Counted from the first letter of the stretch, positions 8,727 through 18,471 are shown. The stretch is 64,000 nt of DNA from an uncultured Tenacibaculum sp. (GCF_947504135.1 NZ_CANNGG010000001.1:62001-126000), one strand, 5' to 3'. Numbers and translations: made by a program. Notes: generated from the sequence alone by a model not told the origin.

Positions 8727-10031
8727 TTATGCTACTTTTAATAAAAAATAATTTTTCTTACCTCTTTGTAGTAACACATACTTATCAGCTATTAAATCTT
8801 TCGAAGTGATTACAAAGTCCTCACTTACTTTTTCCTTATTTACTGATATTGAGTTTTCTTTTAAGGCTCTACGAGCATCTCCATTAGATTTTAAGAAACC
8901 TGTTTTAGCGGCTAACGCTGAAATCATGTCTAAGCCTTCAGAAACATCTTGAGAAGTTACCTGAGCTTGCGGTACACCATCGAAAACGTCTAAAAAAGTT
9001 TGCTCATCCAAGTTTTTTAAATCATCAGCTGTTGACTTGCCAAATAAAATATTTGAAGCAGCAATCGCTTTATCTAACTCTTCTTTAGAATGTACGAAAA
9101 TTGTTACTTCTTCAGCTAACTTCTTTTGTAATGCTCTTTGGTGTGGTGCTTCTTTATGTTCAGCAATTAAAGCATCAATAGTTTCTTTATCTAAAAACGT
9201 AAATATTTTAATATACTTTTCAGCATCTTCATCCGAAGTGTTTAACCAAAATTGGTAAAATTTGTAGACTGACGTTTTATCGGCATCTAACCAAACATTT
9301 CCTCCTTCGGATTTTCCAAATTTAGAACCGTCAGCTTTTGTTATTAATGGGCAAGTAGCTGCAAATGCTTTTGCATCTTCTCCTGGTGTCATTCTACGAA
9401 CTAGTTCTGTACCTGTGGTAATATTACCCCATTGGTCAGAACCTCCCATTTGTAATTTACAGTTTAAGGTTTTATATAAGTGATAGAAATCATACCCTTG
9501 AATTAATTGATACGTAAACTCTGTAAAGCTCATTCCGTTACCTGCTTCTCCTGTAATACGCTTTTTTACAGAATCTTTTGCCATCATGTAGTTTACAGTG
9601 ATTCTCTTACCAACATCACGTACAAATTCGATAAATGAAAAATCTTTCATCCAGTCGTAATTGTTTACTAATAAAGGAGAGTTTTTAGCCCCGTTATCAA
9701 AATCTAAAAAGCGACCTAACGTTCTTTTTAAACCTGCAACATTTTTAGCTAAAGCTTCTTCATTTAATAAATTACGTTCATCAGATTTTCCTGTTGGATC
9801 ACCGATCATACCGGTTGCACCTCCTACTAGAGCTACTGGCTGATGCCCTGCTTTTTCTATGTGAACTAGTAAAATAATTGGAACTAAACTACCAATGTGT
9901 AACGAATCTGCAGTTGGATCAAAACCAATATAAACCGATGTCATTTCTTTTTGAAGTTGCTCTTCGGTTCCTGGCATAATGTCGTGAATCATTCCACGCC
10001 ATCGTAATTCTTCTACTAAATTCTTGGTCAT
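8727..10031 (-). CDS. tyrS: Tyrosyl-tRNA synthetase
   Basis: Class Ic synthetase charging tRNA-Tyr, 434 residues, usual bacterial length. The HIGH motif is HIGS at 45-48, preceded by [21 protein letters not shown] binds tyrosine; the KMSKS loop is KFGKS at 237-241. The C-terminal S4 RNA-binding domain includes [17 protein letters not shown]. Start supported by a -7 element 22 bases upstream. Monocistronic between the terminator at its 3' end and the divergent epimerase gene. Confidence 0.97.
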   Translation of the reverse strand: MTKNLVEELRWRGMIHDIMPGTEEQLQKEMTSVYIGFDPTADSLHIGSLVPIILLVHIEKAGHQPVALVGGATGMIGDPTGKSDERNLLNEEALAKNVAGLKRTLGRFLDFDNGAKNSPLLVNNYDWMKDFSFIEFVRDVGKRITVNYMMAKDSVKKRITGEAGNGMSFTEFTYQLIQGYDFYHLYKTLNCKLQMGGSDQWGNITTGTELVRRMTPGEDAKAFAATCPLITKADGSKFGKSEGGNVWLDADKTSVYKFYQFWLNTSDEDAEKYIKIFTFLDKETIDALIAEHKEAPHQRALQKKLAEEVTIFVHSKEELDKAIAASNILFGKSTADDLKNLDEQTFLDVFDGVPQAQVTSQDVSEGLDMISALAAKTGFLKSNGDARRALKENSISVNKEKVSEDFVITSKDLIADKYVLLQRGKKNYFLLKVA

Positions 10032-10052
10032 TTTATTCTATTTTTAAAGACG

Positions 10053-10060
10053 CAAAGATA
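10053..10060 (-). promoter_or_regulatory. -7 promoter element of tyrS
   Basis: TATCTTTG on the minus strand, perfect TAnnTTTG, 22 bases before the tyrS start. Confidence 0.6.
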
Positions 10061-10093
10061 AGTTTATCAACCAAAATAAACTAAATTCGCTGT

Positions 10094-11095
10094 ATGATTT
10101 TAGTTACTGGAGGAACAGGTTTAGTAGGCTCACATTTATTATATCATTTAAGCCAAAAAAACGATACAATTCGAGCTATTTTTAGAACAGAAGAAAAGCG
10201 TGAGCACGTAAAAAAAATCTTTTCTTTTTATACAGATGATGTTCAACAACATTTCTCTAAAATTGAATGGATTCAAGCTGATATTACCGAAACCCCTTCA
10301 TTAGAACCCGTTTTTAACAATGTTACCGAAGTTTACCACTGCGCTGCCTTAGTTTCTTTTAAACCAAAGGATTATAAAAAAATGCGTCAAGTTAATATTG
10401 AAGGAACTGCAAACCTTATTAACTTTTCTATTGATGCATGCGTTAAAAAATTCTGTTTTGTAAGCTCTATTGCTGCTGTAGGAAATTCGATTAGCGGAAA
10501 GCTAATTAATGAAGAAAACGAATGGTCTGATGCTGATGAAAATCACGGATATGCAATTACCAAATATGGTGCAGAAATGGAAGTGTGGAGAGGAAGTCAA
10601 GAAGGATTGAATGTTGTAATTGTAAATCCTGGTGTTATTTTAGGTAGTGGTTTTTGGCAAGAAGGCTCAGGAAAAATGTTTACTCAAGTAAATAATGGCT
10701 TTAACTTTTATACCGAAGGTAAAACTGGATTTGTTGGAGTTAAAGATGTGGTAAAAGCAATGATTAACTTGATGAATTCTGACATAAAAAATGAACGTTG
10801 TATTTTAGTTTCAGAAAATAAATCGTTTCAAGAAGTATTTAATGCTATTGCTGATGGTTTACAGAAAAAAAGACCCTCTAAAAAAGTAGGGAAATTAGCA
10901 ACTGCTATTTTTTGGAGAATTGATTGGCTTATAACAAAACTTACAGGAAAAGAGCCTTTATTGACCAAAAACTCAGCTAAATGTGCCCATAACACCTCGT
11001 TTTATACTTCAAAAAAGATTATAGAACAACTTGATTTTGAATTTGAATCAATTAATGAAGTGATTTCAGAAACTTGTAGAGACTTTAGAAAATAG
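10094..11095 (+). CDS. NAD-dependent epimerase/dehydratase (extended SDR family)
   Basis: Rossmann-fold oxidoreductase of 333 residues acting on a nucleotide-bound or related substrate; the exact reaction cannot be told. The N-terminus has the cofactor motif TGGTGLVGSHL (6-16). Further blocks are VYHCAALVSF and NIEGTANLINF, then SSIAAVG with the catalytic Ser, and YAITKYGAE, which carries the Tyr-x3-Lys pair near residue 155. Divergent from tyrS; it stops four bases before the DUF4296 gene on the opposite strand. Confidence 0.85.
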   Translation: MILVTGGTGLVGSHLLYHLSQKNDTIRAIFRTEEKREHVKKIFSFYTDDVQQHFSKIEWIQADITETPSLEPVFNNVTEVYHCAALVSFKPKDYKKMRQVNIEGTANLINFSIDACVKKFCFVSSIAAVGNSISGKLINEENEWSDADENHGYAITKYGAEMEVWRGSQEGLNVVIVNPGVILGSGFWQEGSGKMFTQVNNGFNFYTEGKTGFVGVKDVVKAMINLMNSDIKNERCILVSENKSFQEVFNAIADGLQKKRPSKKVGKLATAIFWRIDWLITKLTGKEPLLTKNSAKCAHNTSFYTSKKIIEQLDFEFESINEVISETCRDFRK

Positions 11096-11099
11096 ATTC

Positions 11100-11570
11100 T
11101 TATTTTACTTTCTCTAGTTCTTTATAATCTCTTTCTATTAATAACTCTTCAGGAACTTCTTTGAACACTCGCTTGTCATTTAAAACAGAATCTTTTAGTA
11201 TTTTGTCTTTTCCTTTTATAGAGTCTTGCTCTTTTTTCATTTCTTTATAGAAAGTAGCTAAAGAGTCTATATTACGTTTTACCTTTTTTAAGATTTCTGT
11301 ATATTCATCAACTTGTGAGGTGTAATAAACATTGCTAATATCAAAACGAGTAGTGTCTATTTTATATTTTTCATACACCAAAAACATGTAATTATCCTCT
11401 CGTTCTAAAAACTTATTTTTTTGATTTTTAGCAGAAGAAGCTATATACATATCAGTTAACAACAAAACCATCGAATCTTTTGAAATCAGATTTTCTGGCT
11501 TTTTATAAATCGTATTACTGGTACACGAAACTAAAAATAAACCGATAAGTATATAAGCTGCTTTTCTCAT
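11100..11570 (-). CDS. DUF4296 lipoprotein
   Basis: A 156-residue protein with a lipoprotein signal (lipobox LVSC, Cys at residue 16), so probably anchored in the periplasm or outer membrane. The DUF4296 part has LLLTDMYIASSAKN and a block around YEKYKIDTTRFDISNVYYTSQ, followed by a lysine- and glutamate-rich helical tail. Its ATG abuts the TAG of pyrC with no gap, so the two are surely co-transcribed. The DUF4296-pyrC pairing recurs in Flavobacteriaceae, as far as I remember, but no functional link is known. Confidence 0.82.
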   Translation of the reverse strand: MRKAAYILIGLFLVSCTSNTIYKKPENLISKDSMVLLLTDMYIASSAKNQKNKFLEREDNYMFLVYEKYKIDTTRFDISNVYYTSQVDEYTEILKKVKRNIDSLATFYKEMKKEQDSIKGKDKILKDSVLNDKRVFKEVPEELLIERDYKELEKVK

Positions 11571-12908
11571 CTATCTGTTAAATAATAATCGTTTCCCTTT
11601 AATTTCTTCGTTAAAAATTCCCTCGTTATACATTAAGTTTCCATTTACAAAAGTATGTGTTATTTGATTTGAAAACTCAACACCTTCAAACGGAGACCAT
11701 CCGCATTTATATAACACATTTTCTTTATCAACAGTCCATTTCTTATCTGCATCAACTAAAACCAAGTCAGCATAAAAACCTTCTTTTATAAATCCTCTTT
11801 TTTCGACTTTAAAGATTTTTGCTGGATTGTGACTCATCTTTTCTACTGCTTTTTCTATTGACAGCACTCCTTCTTTCACCTTTTCTAAAACAGCTAGAAC
11901 TGCATGTTGCACTAACGGACCTCCACTAGGTGCTTTTGTATATACGTTATCTTTTTCCTCTATCGTATGAGGGGCATGGTCGGTTGCAATAATATCAATT
12001 CTATCATCTAACAAGGCTTTCCATAAACCATCTTTGTCTTTTTGAGTTTTCACAGCTGGATTCCACTTAATATGTGTTCCTTTTTTATCGTAATCAGCAT
12101 CGGTAAACCATAAGTGATGTACACAAACCTCAGCAGTAATTTGCTTTTCTTCTAATGGAATATCATTTCGGAATAAGTGTGTTTCTTTTTCTGTAGATAA
12201 ATGAAAAATATGTAAACGTGCTCCTGTTTTCTTTGCTAATTCAATTGCTTTTGAAGACGATAAATAACATGCTTCTTCACTACGAATCAACGGATGGTAT
12301 TTTACAGGAATATCATCACCGTATTTTGCTTTGTATTCTTCTGTATTTTTTCTAATAGTTGCTTCATCTTCACAATGCACAGAGATTAACATCTTAGTTG
12401 ATGAAAATATTTTTTCTAATACTTCTTCATTATCAACCAACATATTTCCTGTTGAAGAGCCTAAAAACAACTTGATCCCCGCAACGTCTTTTGGATTCGT
12501 TTTCAATAGTTCTTCTAAGTTGTCATTAGTTCCACCAAACATAAACGAATAGTTAGCATACGATGTTTTACTTGCAATATCAAACTTGTCTGCTAATAAT
12601 TCTTGAGTTGTTGCTTGTGGTACTGTATTTGGCATTTCAATAAACGACGTAATTCCTCCTGCAATTGCTGCCTTACTTTCTGTAGCTATGTTTGCTTTAT
12701 GTGTTAAACCTGGCTCACGAAAATGCACTTGGTCGTCAATCATACCAGGAATTAAAAACTTTCCTTCTGCATCTACCATTAATACGTCATCGGTAGGAAT
12801 TATATTTTCTCCTATTTCTTTAATAAATTCTCCCTCTATTAAAACATCGCCTTTAAAAACCTTGTTTTCGTTAACGATTTGTGCGTTTTTAATTAAATAT
12901 GATTGCAT
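11571..12908 (-). CDS. pyrC: Dihydroorotase
   Basis: Zinc amidohydrolase that cyclises carbamoyl aspartate to dihydroorotate in pyrimidine synthesis. It is a class I-type enzyme of 445 residues. The metal ligands are in DDQVHFREPGLTHK (about 58-71), VHCEDE, HIFHLS and IATDHAPHTIEEK (about 305-317). Middle gene of a three-gene run, four bases after the polyprenol-phosphate glycosyltransferase and directly abutting DUF4296. Confidence 0.94.
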   Translation of the reverse strand: MQSYLIKNAQIVNENKVFKGDVLIEGEFIKEIGENIIPTDDVLMVDAEGKFLIPGMIDDQVHFREPGLTHKANIATESKAAIAGGITSFIEMPNTVPQATTQELLADKFDIASKTSYANYSFMFGGTNDNLEELLKTNPKDVAGIKLFLGSSTGNMLVDNEEVLEKIFSSTKMLISVHCEDEATIRKNTEEYKAKYGDDIPVKYHPLIRSEEACYLSSSKAIELAKKTGARLHIFHLSTEKETHLFRNDIPLEEKQITAEVCVHHLWFTDADYDKKGTHIKWNPAVKTQKDKDGLWKALLDDRIDIIATDHAPHTIEEKDNVYTKAPSGGPLVQHAVLAVLEKVKEGVLSIEKAVEKMSHNPAKIFKVEKRGFIKEGFYADLVLVDADKKWTVDKENVLYKCGWSPFEGVEFSNQITHTFVNGNLMYNEGIFNEEIKGKRLLFNR

Positions 12909-12912
12909 GTTG

Positions 12913-13635
12913 TTATTTTGGTAATCCGTTAATTCTCATTTTTATCACGCCAAAAACAGCTTCCTTGATAATTCCTTTACTAAGTTTCGATTTTCCTAAT
13001 ACTCTATCCGTAAAAATAACTGAAACTTCTTTTATATTAAATTGATGTTTCCAAGCTTTGTATTTCATTTCAATCTGAAATGCATAACCCACAAACTTCA
13101 CTTTATCTAACTTAATTCTTTCTAACACTTTTCTTTTATAACACACAAAACCAGCTGTAGTATCATGAATAGGCATTTGTGTAATCAATCTCACATACTT
13201 TGATGCAAAATACGATAATAGTACCCTACTCATTGACCAGTTTACTACATTTACTCCTACTGAATATCTTGATCCTATTGCTACATCGGCTCCTTCAATA
13301 GCACATTCGTTATACAATCGAATTAAATCGTTGGGGTTGTGTGAAAAATCGGCATCCATTTCAATAATGTAGTCATACTTCTTGGCAATGGCCCATTTGA
13401 ATCCATGAATGTAGGCAGTACCTAAACCATTTTTACCTTCTCTTTTCTCTAAAAAAAGCTGACTAGGGAACTCTTGTTGTAAATTTTCTACGATTTTTGC
13501 AGTTCCATCAGGTGAGTTATCATCAACTACTAATACATGAAACGCCTTTTCTTGACTAAAAGTTGCTCGAATAATAGCTTCGATATTTTCTTTTTCGTTG
13601 TAAGTGGGGATTATGACTAAGGCGTCTGACTTCAT
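12913..13635 (-). CDS. Polyprenol-phosphate mannosyltransferase-like GT2 (DPM1 type)
   Basis: Transfers a sugar, by family probably mannose from GDP-mannose, to a polyprenyl phosphate at the cytoplasmic face of the membrane. Motifs are VIIPTYNEKENIEAI at the N-terminus, VVDDNSPDGT, MDADFSHNPNDL (metal-binding DxD) and IGSRYSVG. At 240 residues it lacks a C-terminal membrane domain, as do short DPM1 enzymes. The ATG at 13635 is chosen because a perfect -7 element lies at 13658-13665, inside the upstream extension of the frame. It heads the operon with pyrC and DUF4296. Confidence 0.87.
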   Translation of the reverse strand: MKSDALVIIPTYNEKENIEAIIRATFSQEKAFHVLVVDDNSPDGTAKIVENLQQEFPSQLFLEKREGKNGLGTAYIHGFKWAIAKKYDYIIEMDADFSHNPNDLIRLYNECAIEGADVAIGSRYSVGVNVVNWSMSRVLLSYFASKYVRLITQMPIHDTTAGFVCYKRKVLERIKLDKVKFVGYAFQIEMKYKAWKHQFNIKEVSVIFTDRVLGKSKLSKGIIKEAVFGVIKMRINGLPK

Positions 13636-13657
13636 GTAATTTTCATATAAATCAAGG

Positions 13658-13665
13658 CAAAGATA
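13658..13665 (-). promoter_or_regulatory. -7 promoter element of the GT2-pyrC-DUF4296 operon
   Basis: TATCTTTG on the minus strand, perfect TAnnTTTG, 23 bases before the chosen ATG. Only 15 bases separate it from the divergent -7 element of the DUF4271 gene. Confidence 0.6.
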
Positions 13666-13679
13666 CACTAATTTATTAC

Positions 13680-13687
13680 TAATTTTG
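13680..13687 (+). promoter_or_regulatory. -7 promoter element of the DUF4271-hemD operon
   Basis: TAATTTTG, perfect TAnnTTTG. Its last base is the first base of the upstream GTG (13687), which therefore cannot be the start on this transcript; the TTG at 13711 fits. Confidence 0.5.
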
Positions 13688-13710
13688 TGTTAATTAAAAG
13701 TATAAAACAA

Positions 13711-14349
13711 TTGCAAGCAATAGAGCGAATTATTAATGATAGTAGTTGGGTAACCTTGGTTATTGTTGCTGCAATTATACTACTAGCATTAATGAAACTA
13801 ATTAAGCCCACTCAATTGTATGGCTACGTTGTTGCTTTTATTTCTCCTGGTTTTTTTCATAAAAGAATTGAAGAAGGAGATTCTTTTTTCACTCCTTTTA
13901 GATTGTTTTTATTTTTCTTTTCTACGATTGTAATTTCTTTGTTTTTATTCCAAGCTGTACTTGCAGAATTTTACCCTCAAGGTTTTTTAGCTTTTCTGGG
14001 AGTATTTTTATTTGTTACAACTTACCTTTCTTTACGATTATTTTTAGATCACGCAATTATTAATATATTAGGGCTAACTCCCATTCTTAACTATTTTTTA
14101 TACACAAAATCAGGTTATTTGTATGTACTTTGTATATGGCTACTTCCTGTCATTATATTGTATCAATATACTCTTCCTAATAAACTATTCTTAGTTTCCT
14201 CTTTCTTTGTATTACTTATCATTAGGGCTTTTTTAATACTAAAAAATAATAAAAAGCTTGTTCTTAGTAAGTTGTTTTATTTTATTTTGTACTTTTGCAC
14301 CCTCGAAATAGCACCGCTATTAATTCTTTATAAAACAACAACTACGTAA
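13711..14349 (+). CDS. DUF4271 integral membrane protein
   Basis: Polytopic membrane protein of about 212 residues with six or seven hydrophobic helices and short loops. The conserved DUF4271 parts are YGYVVAFISPGFF, FLDHAIINILGLTPILNYFLYTK-like sequence (loop before helix 5) and the aromatic end. The start is uncertain: a GTG at 13687 would add eight residues but coincides with the -7 element, so I take the TTG at 13711, giving the N-terminus MQAIERIIND. Followed by hemD after 8-14 bases, a pairing I recall from other Flavobacteriaceae. Function unknown. Confidence 0.8.
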   Translation: MQAIERIINDSSWVTLVIVAAIILLALMKLIKPTQLYGYVVAFISPGFFHKRIEEGDSFFTPFRLFLFFFSTIVISLFLFQAVLAEFYPQGFLAFLGVFLFVTTYLSLRLFLDHAIINILGLTPILNYFLYTKSGYLYVLCIWLLPVIILYQYTLPNKLFLVSSFFVLLIIRAFLILKNNKKLVLSKLFYFILYFCTLEIAPLLILYKTTTT

Positions 14350-14363
14350 TAAAGAGAATGTTT

Positions 14364-15110
14364 ATGAAAGTGAAAACTATTTTAGTCTCTCAACCAAAAC
14401 CAAAGACAGAAACTTCACCGTATTTCGACTTAGCCGAAAAACAAAAAGTAAAAGTTGACTTTCGCTCATTTATACATGTCGAAGGAATCCCTGTAAAAGA
14501 GGTAAGAGCTCAAAAGGTAGACTTAAAAAACTACACTGCAATTATTTTAACTAGTAGAAATGCTGTTGATCACTTTTTTAGAATTGCAGAAGAAATGCGT
14601 TTTACAGTACCTGATGACATGAAATATTTTTGTCAATCAGAAGCAGTAGCTTACTACTTACAAAAGTATGTAGTTTACAGAAAGCGTAAAATTTATGTTG
14701 GAAACAGAACGTTTCCTGAATTAACTAAATTAATTAAAAAACATAAAGACGAAAAATTCTTATTGCCTTCTTCTGATAAATTGAAAGATTTAATTCCAGA
14801 AGAGTTAAATAAGTTAGGTGTTGACTGGAAACGTGCTGACTTATATCGTACAGTAGTCAGTGATTTATCTGACTTAGAGGACGTTTTTTATGATATTTTA
14901 GTGTTCTTTAGTCCATCAGGAATTGATAGTTTATTTGAAAACTTCCCTGATTTTAAGCAAAATAATACTAGAATTGCTGTATTTGGTAACTCAACTATCA
15001 AAGCTGTTGAAGATAGAGGTTTACGTGTAGACATCGCTGCACCAACACCTGAAACTCCTTCAATGACGATGGCTTTAGAAAAGTACATTAAAGAGACTAA
15101 CAAAAAGTAA
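14364..15110 (+). CDS. hemD: Uroporphyrinogen-III synthase
   Basis: Cyclises hydroxymethylbilane to uroporphyrinogen III in haem and siroheme synthesis. The protein is 248 residues from MKVKTILVS; an ATG two codons upstream (14358) is also possible. The two-domain HemD pattern is visible as AIILTSRNAVDHFF in the first domain, then FLLPSSDKLKDLIPEELNK, ILVFFSPSGIDSLF, RIAVFGNSTIKAVEDRG and PTPETPSMTMALE. Co-transcribed with DUF4271; a hairpin terminator follows 25 bases after the stop. Confidence 0.9.
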   Translation: MKVKTILVSQPKPKTETSPYFDLAEKQKVKVDFRSFIHVEGIPVKEVRAQKVDLKNYTAIILTSRNAVDHFFRIAEEMRFTVPDDMKYFCQSEAVAYYLQKYVVYRKRKIYVGNRTFPELTKLIKKHKDEKFLLPSSDKLKDLIPEELNKLGVDWKRADLYRTVVSDLSDLEDVFYDILVFFSPSGIDSLFENFPDFKQNNTRIAVFGNSTIKAVEDRGLRVDIAAPTPETPSMTMALEKYIKETNKK

Positions 15111-15135
15111 GTAAATTAATTTTTTACATACAACC

Positions 15136-15165
15136 AAGAGACTGTCTACAAAGGCAGTCTCTTTT
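15136..15165 (+). terminator. Rho-independent terminator of hemD
   Basis: Stem AAGAGACTG with its complement CAGTCTCTT, about 10-base loop, followed by TTTTGTTTT. Confidence 0.85.
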
Positions 15166-15251
15166 GTTTTTAACAAATCATTGTAACCTAGGTAACATTT
15201 CAAGCATATTTATTTCATTAAATTTACGAAATATTTTTATCTGAAAAACAT

Positions 15252-16136
15252 ATGGATAAGTACCTAGACATCATAAAAAACTCATACACTGGTTACTGGA
15301 ACTATATTAAACAATCAGTACTAATGGAGTTGAACTGGGAAAATTATTTTTACGGATTAATTATTATTTCTCTACTGGTATGGGGATTAGAAATTGTGTT
15401 TCCTTGGCGTAAAAATCAACCTTTATTTAGAAAAGATTTTTGGTTAGATACATTTTACATGTTCTTCAATTTCTTTTTACTAAACCTTATCGTACTTATT
15501 GCTTTGTCAAATACAGCAGAGCAGTTTTTTAATGATATTTTAGGTTTGGTTGGACTATCCGTTGCGAATTTTCAATTATTCGACATCAACACATTTCCTT
15601 ATTGGGCGAGGCTCTTAGTATTTTTTATCATTATTGATTTTGTTCAGTGGTTTACACACACGTTACTGCATCGGTATGAATTTTTATGGAACTTCCACAA
15701 AGTACATCACTCAGTAAAACAAATGGGGTTTGCTGCTCACTTGCGTTACCATTGGATGGAGCCTGTTGTTTACAACTCAATGAAATATATCCCGTTAGCT
15801 ATTATGGGTGGGTTCACAGCACAAGACGTTGCTATTGTTCATTTTTTTAATATTACTATTGGTCATTTAAATCATGCCAATATTAATTGGGACTATGGTT
15901 GGTTAAAATATATTCTAAACAATCCAAGAATGCATATTTGGCATCATGCAAAAGAGCTTCCTGAAGACAGAAAAATGGGAGTGAACTTTGGTATTACACT
16001 AAGCATTTGGGACTACATTTTTAAAACAGACTATATTCCGTATAACGGACGAGATATAGAACTTGGGTTTGACGGGGATGAAAAATTCCCTAAAGATTTT
16101 CTTCATCAAGAAATATATCCAATAGGAAAAAAATAA
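15252..16136 (+). CDS. Sterol desaturase / fatty acid hydroxylase family membrane protein
   Basis: Di-iron membrane oxygenase of 294 residues with about four hydrophobic segments. All three His clusters of the superfamily are present: HTLLH (about 139), FHKVHHS (about 150), and NPRMHIWHHAKEL near residue 233. Substrate unknown; bacterial relatives hydroxylate or desaturate lipids or carotenoids. It stands alone between the hemD terminator and the S46 peptidase gene. The upstream sequence has TATTTTTA near 15232, a one-mismatch -7 element. Confidence 0.88.
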   Translation: MDKYLDIIKNSYTGYWNYIKQSVLMELNWENYFYGLIIISLLVWGLEIVFPWRKNQPLFRKDFWLDTFYMFFNFFLLNLIVLIALSNTAEQFFNDILGLVGLSVANFQLFDINTFPYWARLLVFFIIIDFVQWFTHTLLHRYEFLWNFHKVHHSVKQMGFAAHLRYHWMEPVVYNSMKYIPLAIMGGFTAQDVAIVHFFNITIGHLNHANINWDYGWLKYILNNPRMHIWHHAKELPEDRKMGVNFGITLSIWDYIFKTDYIPYNGRDIELGFDGDEKFPKDFLHQEIYPIGKK

Positions 16137-16226
16137 CATTTTAAGTCTTTTTTAACCTATTACTTAATACTTTCAATTAGCTGTTTTGCTGCCAATTTGT
16201 ATCTTTAGCTTTTTAAAAATAAACAG

Positions 16227-18320
16227 ATGAAGTATATAAAAATTCTATTCTTATTTATTGTCGTTCAAGTTACTGCACAGCAAGGAGGTATGTGGATTCC
16301 TTCTCTTTTAGAAGGAATGAATGAACAAGAAATGACCTCTTTAGGAAGTAAACTTACCGCTAAAGACATTTATGATGTAAATAACTCAAGTTTAAAAGAT
16401 GCTATTGGGCATTTTAATGGAGGTTGTACTAGTGAAATTATTTCTCCTGAAGGATTAATTTTAACCAATCACCACTGTGGTTTTGGGCAAATTCAATCAC
16501 ACTCTTCTTTAGAAAATGATTACCTAAAAGATGGTTTTTGGGCAATGAATAAAAAAGAAGAATTACCTAATAAAGGGCTATATGTTGAATTTATTGTTCG
16601 TATTGATGATGTAACTGCTAAAGCGTTAAACGGAGTTACCAACACAATGAGTGAGCGTGAAAAGCAATCTACAATTGATAAAAATATCAATGAAATTCAA
16701 AAAAATGTACAAAAAGAAGCATGGCAAGGTGTTAAAGTAAAACCTTTTTACAAAGGAAACCAGTATTTCTTATTTGTTACTGAACGATTTGATGATGTTC
16801 GTTTAGTAGGTGCACCACCAAGTAGTATCGGAAAGTTTGGTAGTGATACAGATAACTGGGTTTTCCCACGTCATACAGGAGATTTTGCTTTATTCAGAAT
16901 TTATGCTGATAAAAATAACCGTCCAGCCAAATACAGCAAAGACAATGTTCCTTACAAGCCAAAACACTTTTTACCTGTTTCTTTAGACGGAATTGAAGAA
17001 GGTGATTTCACCATGGTTTTTGGATTCCCTGGTCGTACAAACGAATACTTGCCTGCTGTTGCCATAAAACACATTACACAAGAATTCAACCCTAGTAATA
17101 TTGCTATTCGAGAAGCTGCATTGAAAGAAATTGATGCACAAATGAAAGCAAGTGATGCTGTTCGTATCAAATATGCATCAAAACAAGCTCGTATTGCAAA
17201 TGCATGGAAAAAATGGATTGGTGAAAACTTAGGTATTAAAAAAAGTAATGCTATTGCAGAGCGTCAAGCTTTCGAAGCCACTTTCAAAAAAGCACTAAAG
17301 GAAAAAGGATTAGAAAAAAACTACGGAAATATTCTTCCTGACTTCGAAAAGTTATATGCAGATTTTGCTGGTATTAATATTAAAAGAAGAAACTTTATTG
17401 AAGTTTTCTTGGTTACCAACGAATTGATGCAAATGACTTTTAGAGCATATCAATTAGAACAAGTAGCCTTAAACAAACCTGAAAAGTTTGAAGAAGCCAA
17501 AACTTCTTTGGTAAATCGAATTAAAGGAATTCACAAAAACTTTGATGTAAATGTTGATAAAGGAGTGTTTAAAAATGTAATGCCTTTATACAATCCTACT
17601 AATGTAGATGCTTCTATTTATGACAAAACAAATTTTACTGATTTAAATAAAGCTTTACAATTATTAGAAGGAGACGCTAAAAAGGTGGTAAAAAACTTAA
17701 ACAAAGATGCTGCTTACCAATATGCTAAGCCTATGATTGAAGAGTTTTACACAAAAATCAATCCTGAGTTTCAACAGAAAAATCAGCCAATTACAGCGTT
17801 ACAAAAAACATACATGAAAGCATTAATGGAAGCATTACCAAATGCACGCTATTTTCCTGATGCTAATAGCACTTTACGTGTTACTTACGGTCAAGTTCGT
17901 GGATACTCTCCTAGAGATGCAGTATACTACAACCCCGTAAGTTATTTAGATGGTGTTATTGAAAAATACGTTCCTGGTGATTATGAGTTCGATGTTCCAC
18001 AAAAATTACGTGATTTATATGACGCTAAGGATTTTGGACAATACACTGATAAAAACGGAAAAGTTCCTGTATGTTTCTTAGGAACCAACCACACAACAGG
18101 AGGTAACTCTGGTAGTCCAGCTATCGATGCTCACGGAAACTTAATCGGATTAAACTTTGACCGTGTGTGGGAAGGTACGATGAGTGATATGAATTACGAT
18201 CCTGAAATTTGTAGAAACATCATGGTTGATGCTCGTTATATTTTATTTATCATTGATAAATATGCTGGAGCAAAACATTTAATTGATGAAATGAAATTAG
18301 TACATCCTAAAAAGAAATAA
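16227..18320 (+). CDS. dpp11: S46 family dipeptidyl peptidase, Asp/Glu-specific (DPP11 type)
   Basis: Periplasmic serine exopeptidase releasing dipeptides with acidic P1 residues. A signal peptide ends near residue 18 (VTAQ). The chymotrypsin-like triad is visible: His83 in TNHHCGF, Asp219 in PRHTGDFAL, Ser628 in GGNSGSPAI, separated by the helical domain. Eighteen residues after the serine stands Arg646 in NFDRVWEG. In Porphyromonas gingivalis this position is Arg673 in DPP11 and Gly in DPP7 (established), so this enzyme should be DPP11. Length 697 fits. Upstream TATCTTTA at 16200-16207 is a one-mismatch -7 element. Confidence 0.92.
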   Translation: MKYIKILFLFIVVQVTAQQGGMWIPSLLEGMNEQEMTSLGSKLTAKDIYDVNNSSLKDAIGHFNGGCTSEIISPEGLILTNHHCGFGQIQSHSSLENDYLKDGFWAMNKKEELPNKGLYVEFIVRIDDVTAKALNGVTNTMSEREKQSTIDKNINEIQKNVQKEAWQGVKVKPFYKGNQYFLFVTERFDDVRLVGAPPSSIGKFGSDTDNWVFPRHTGDFALFRIYADKNNRPAKYSKDNVPYKPKHFLPVSLDGIEEGDFTMVFGFPGRTNEYLPAVAIKHITQEFNPSNIAIREAALKEIDAQMKASDAVRIKYASKQARIANAWKKWIGENLGIKKSNAIAERQAFEATFKKALKEKGLEKNYGNILPDFEKLYADFAGINIKRRNFIEVFLVTNELMQMTFRAYQLEQVALNKPEKFEEAKTSLVNRIKGIHKNFDVNVDKGVFKNVMPLYNPTNVDASIYDKTNFTDLNKALQLLEGDAKKVVKNLNKDAAYQYAKPMIEEFYTKINPEFQQKNQPITALQKTYMKALMEALPNARYFPDANSTLRVTYGQVRGYSPRDAVYYNPVSYLDGVIEKYVPGDYEFDVPQKLRDLYDAKDFGQYTDKNGKVPVCFLGTNHTTGGNSGSPAIDAHGNLIGLNFDRVWEGTMSDMNYDPEICRNIMVDARYILFIIDKYAGAKHLIDEMKLVHPKKK

Positions 18321-18341
18321 TTCTTCAATAAAACTCAACTT

Positions 18342-18373
18342 AAAAAACCGATGATAATTTCATCGGTTTTTTT
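18342..18373 (+). terminator. Rho-independent terminator of the S46 peptidase gene
   Basis: AAAAAACCGATGA stem with complement, 5-base loop, seven T. It insulates dpp11 from the redox-glycosyltransferase cluster. Confidence 0.9.
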
Positions 18374-18471
18374 CTACTCTCATTTTTAACAACTATTTAT
18401 ATCGATTTTAAATATCCTTTCTTTGTTAAGTTCTTAACTTTAGCAACGACCTAAACTGCAAATCAATATTT

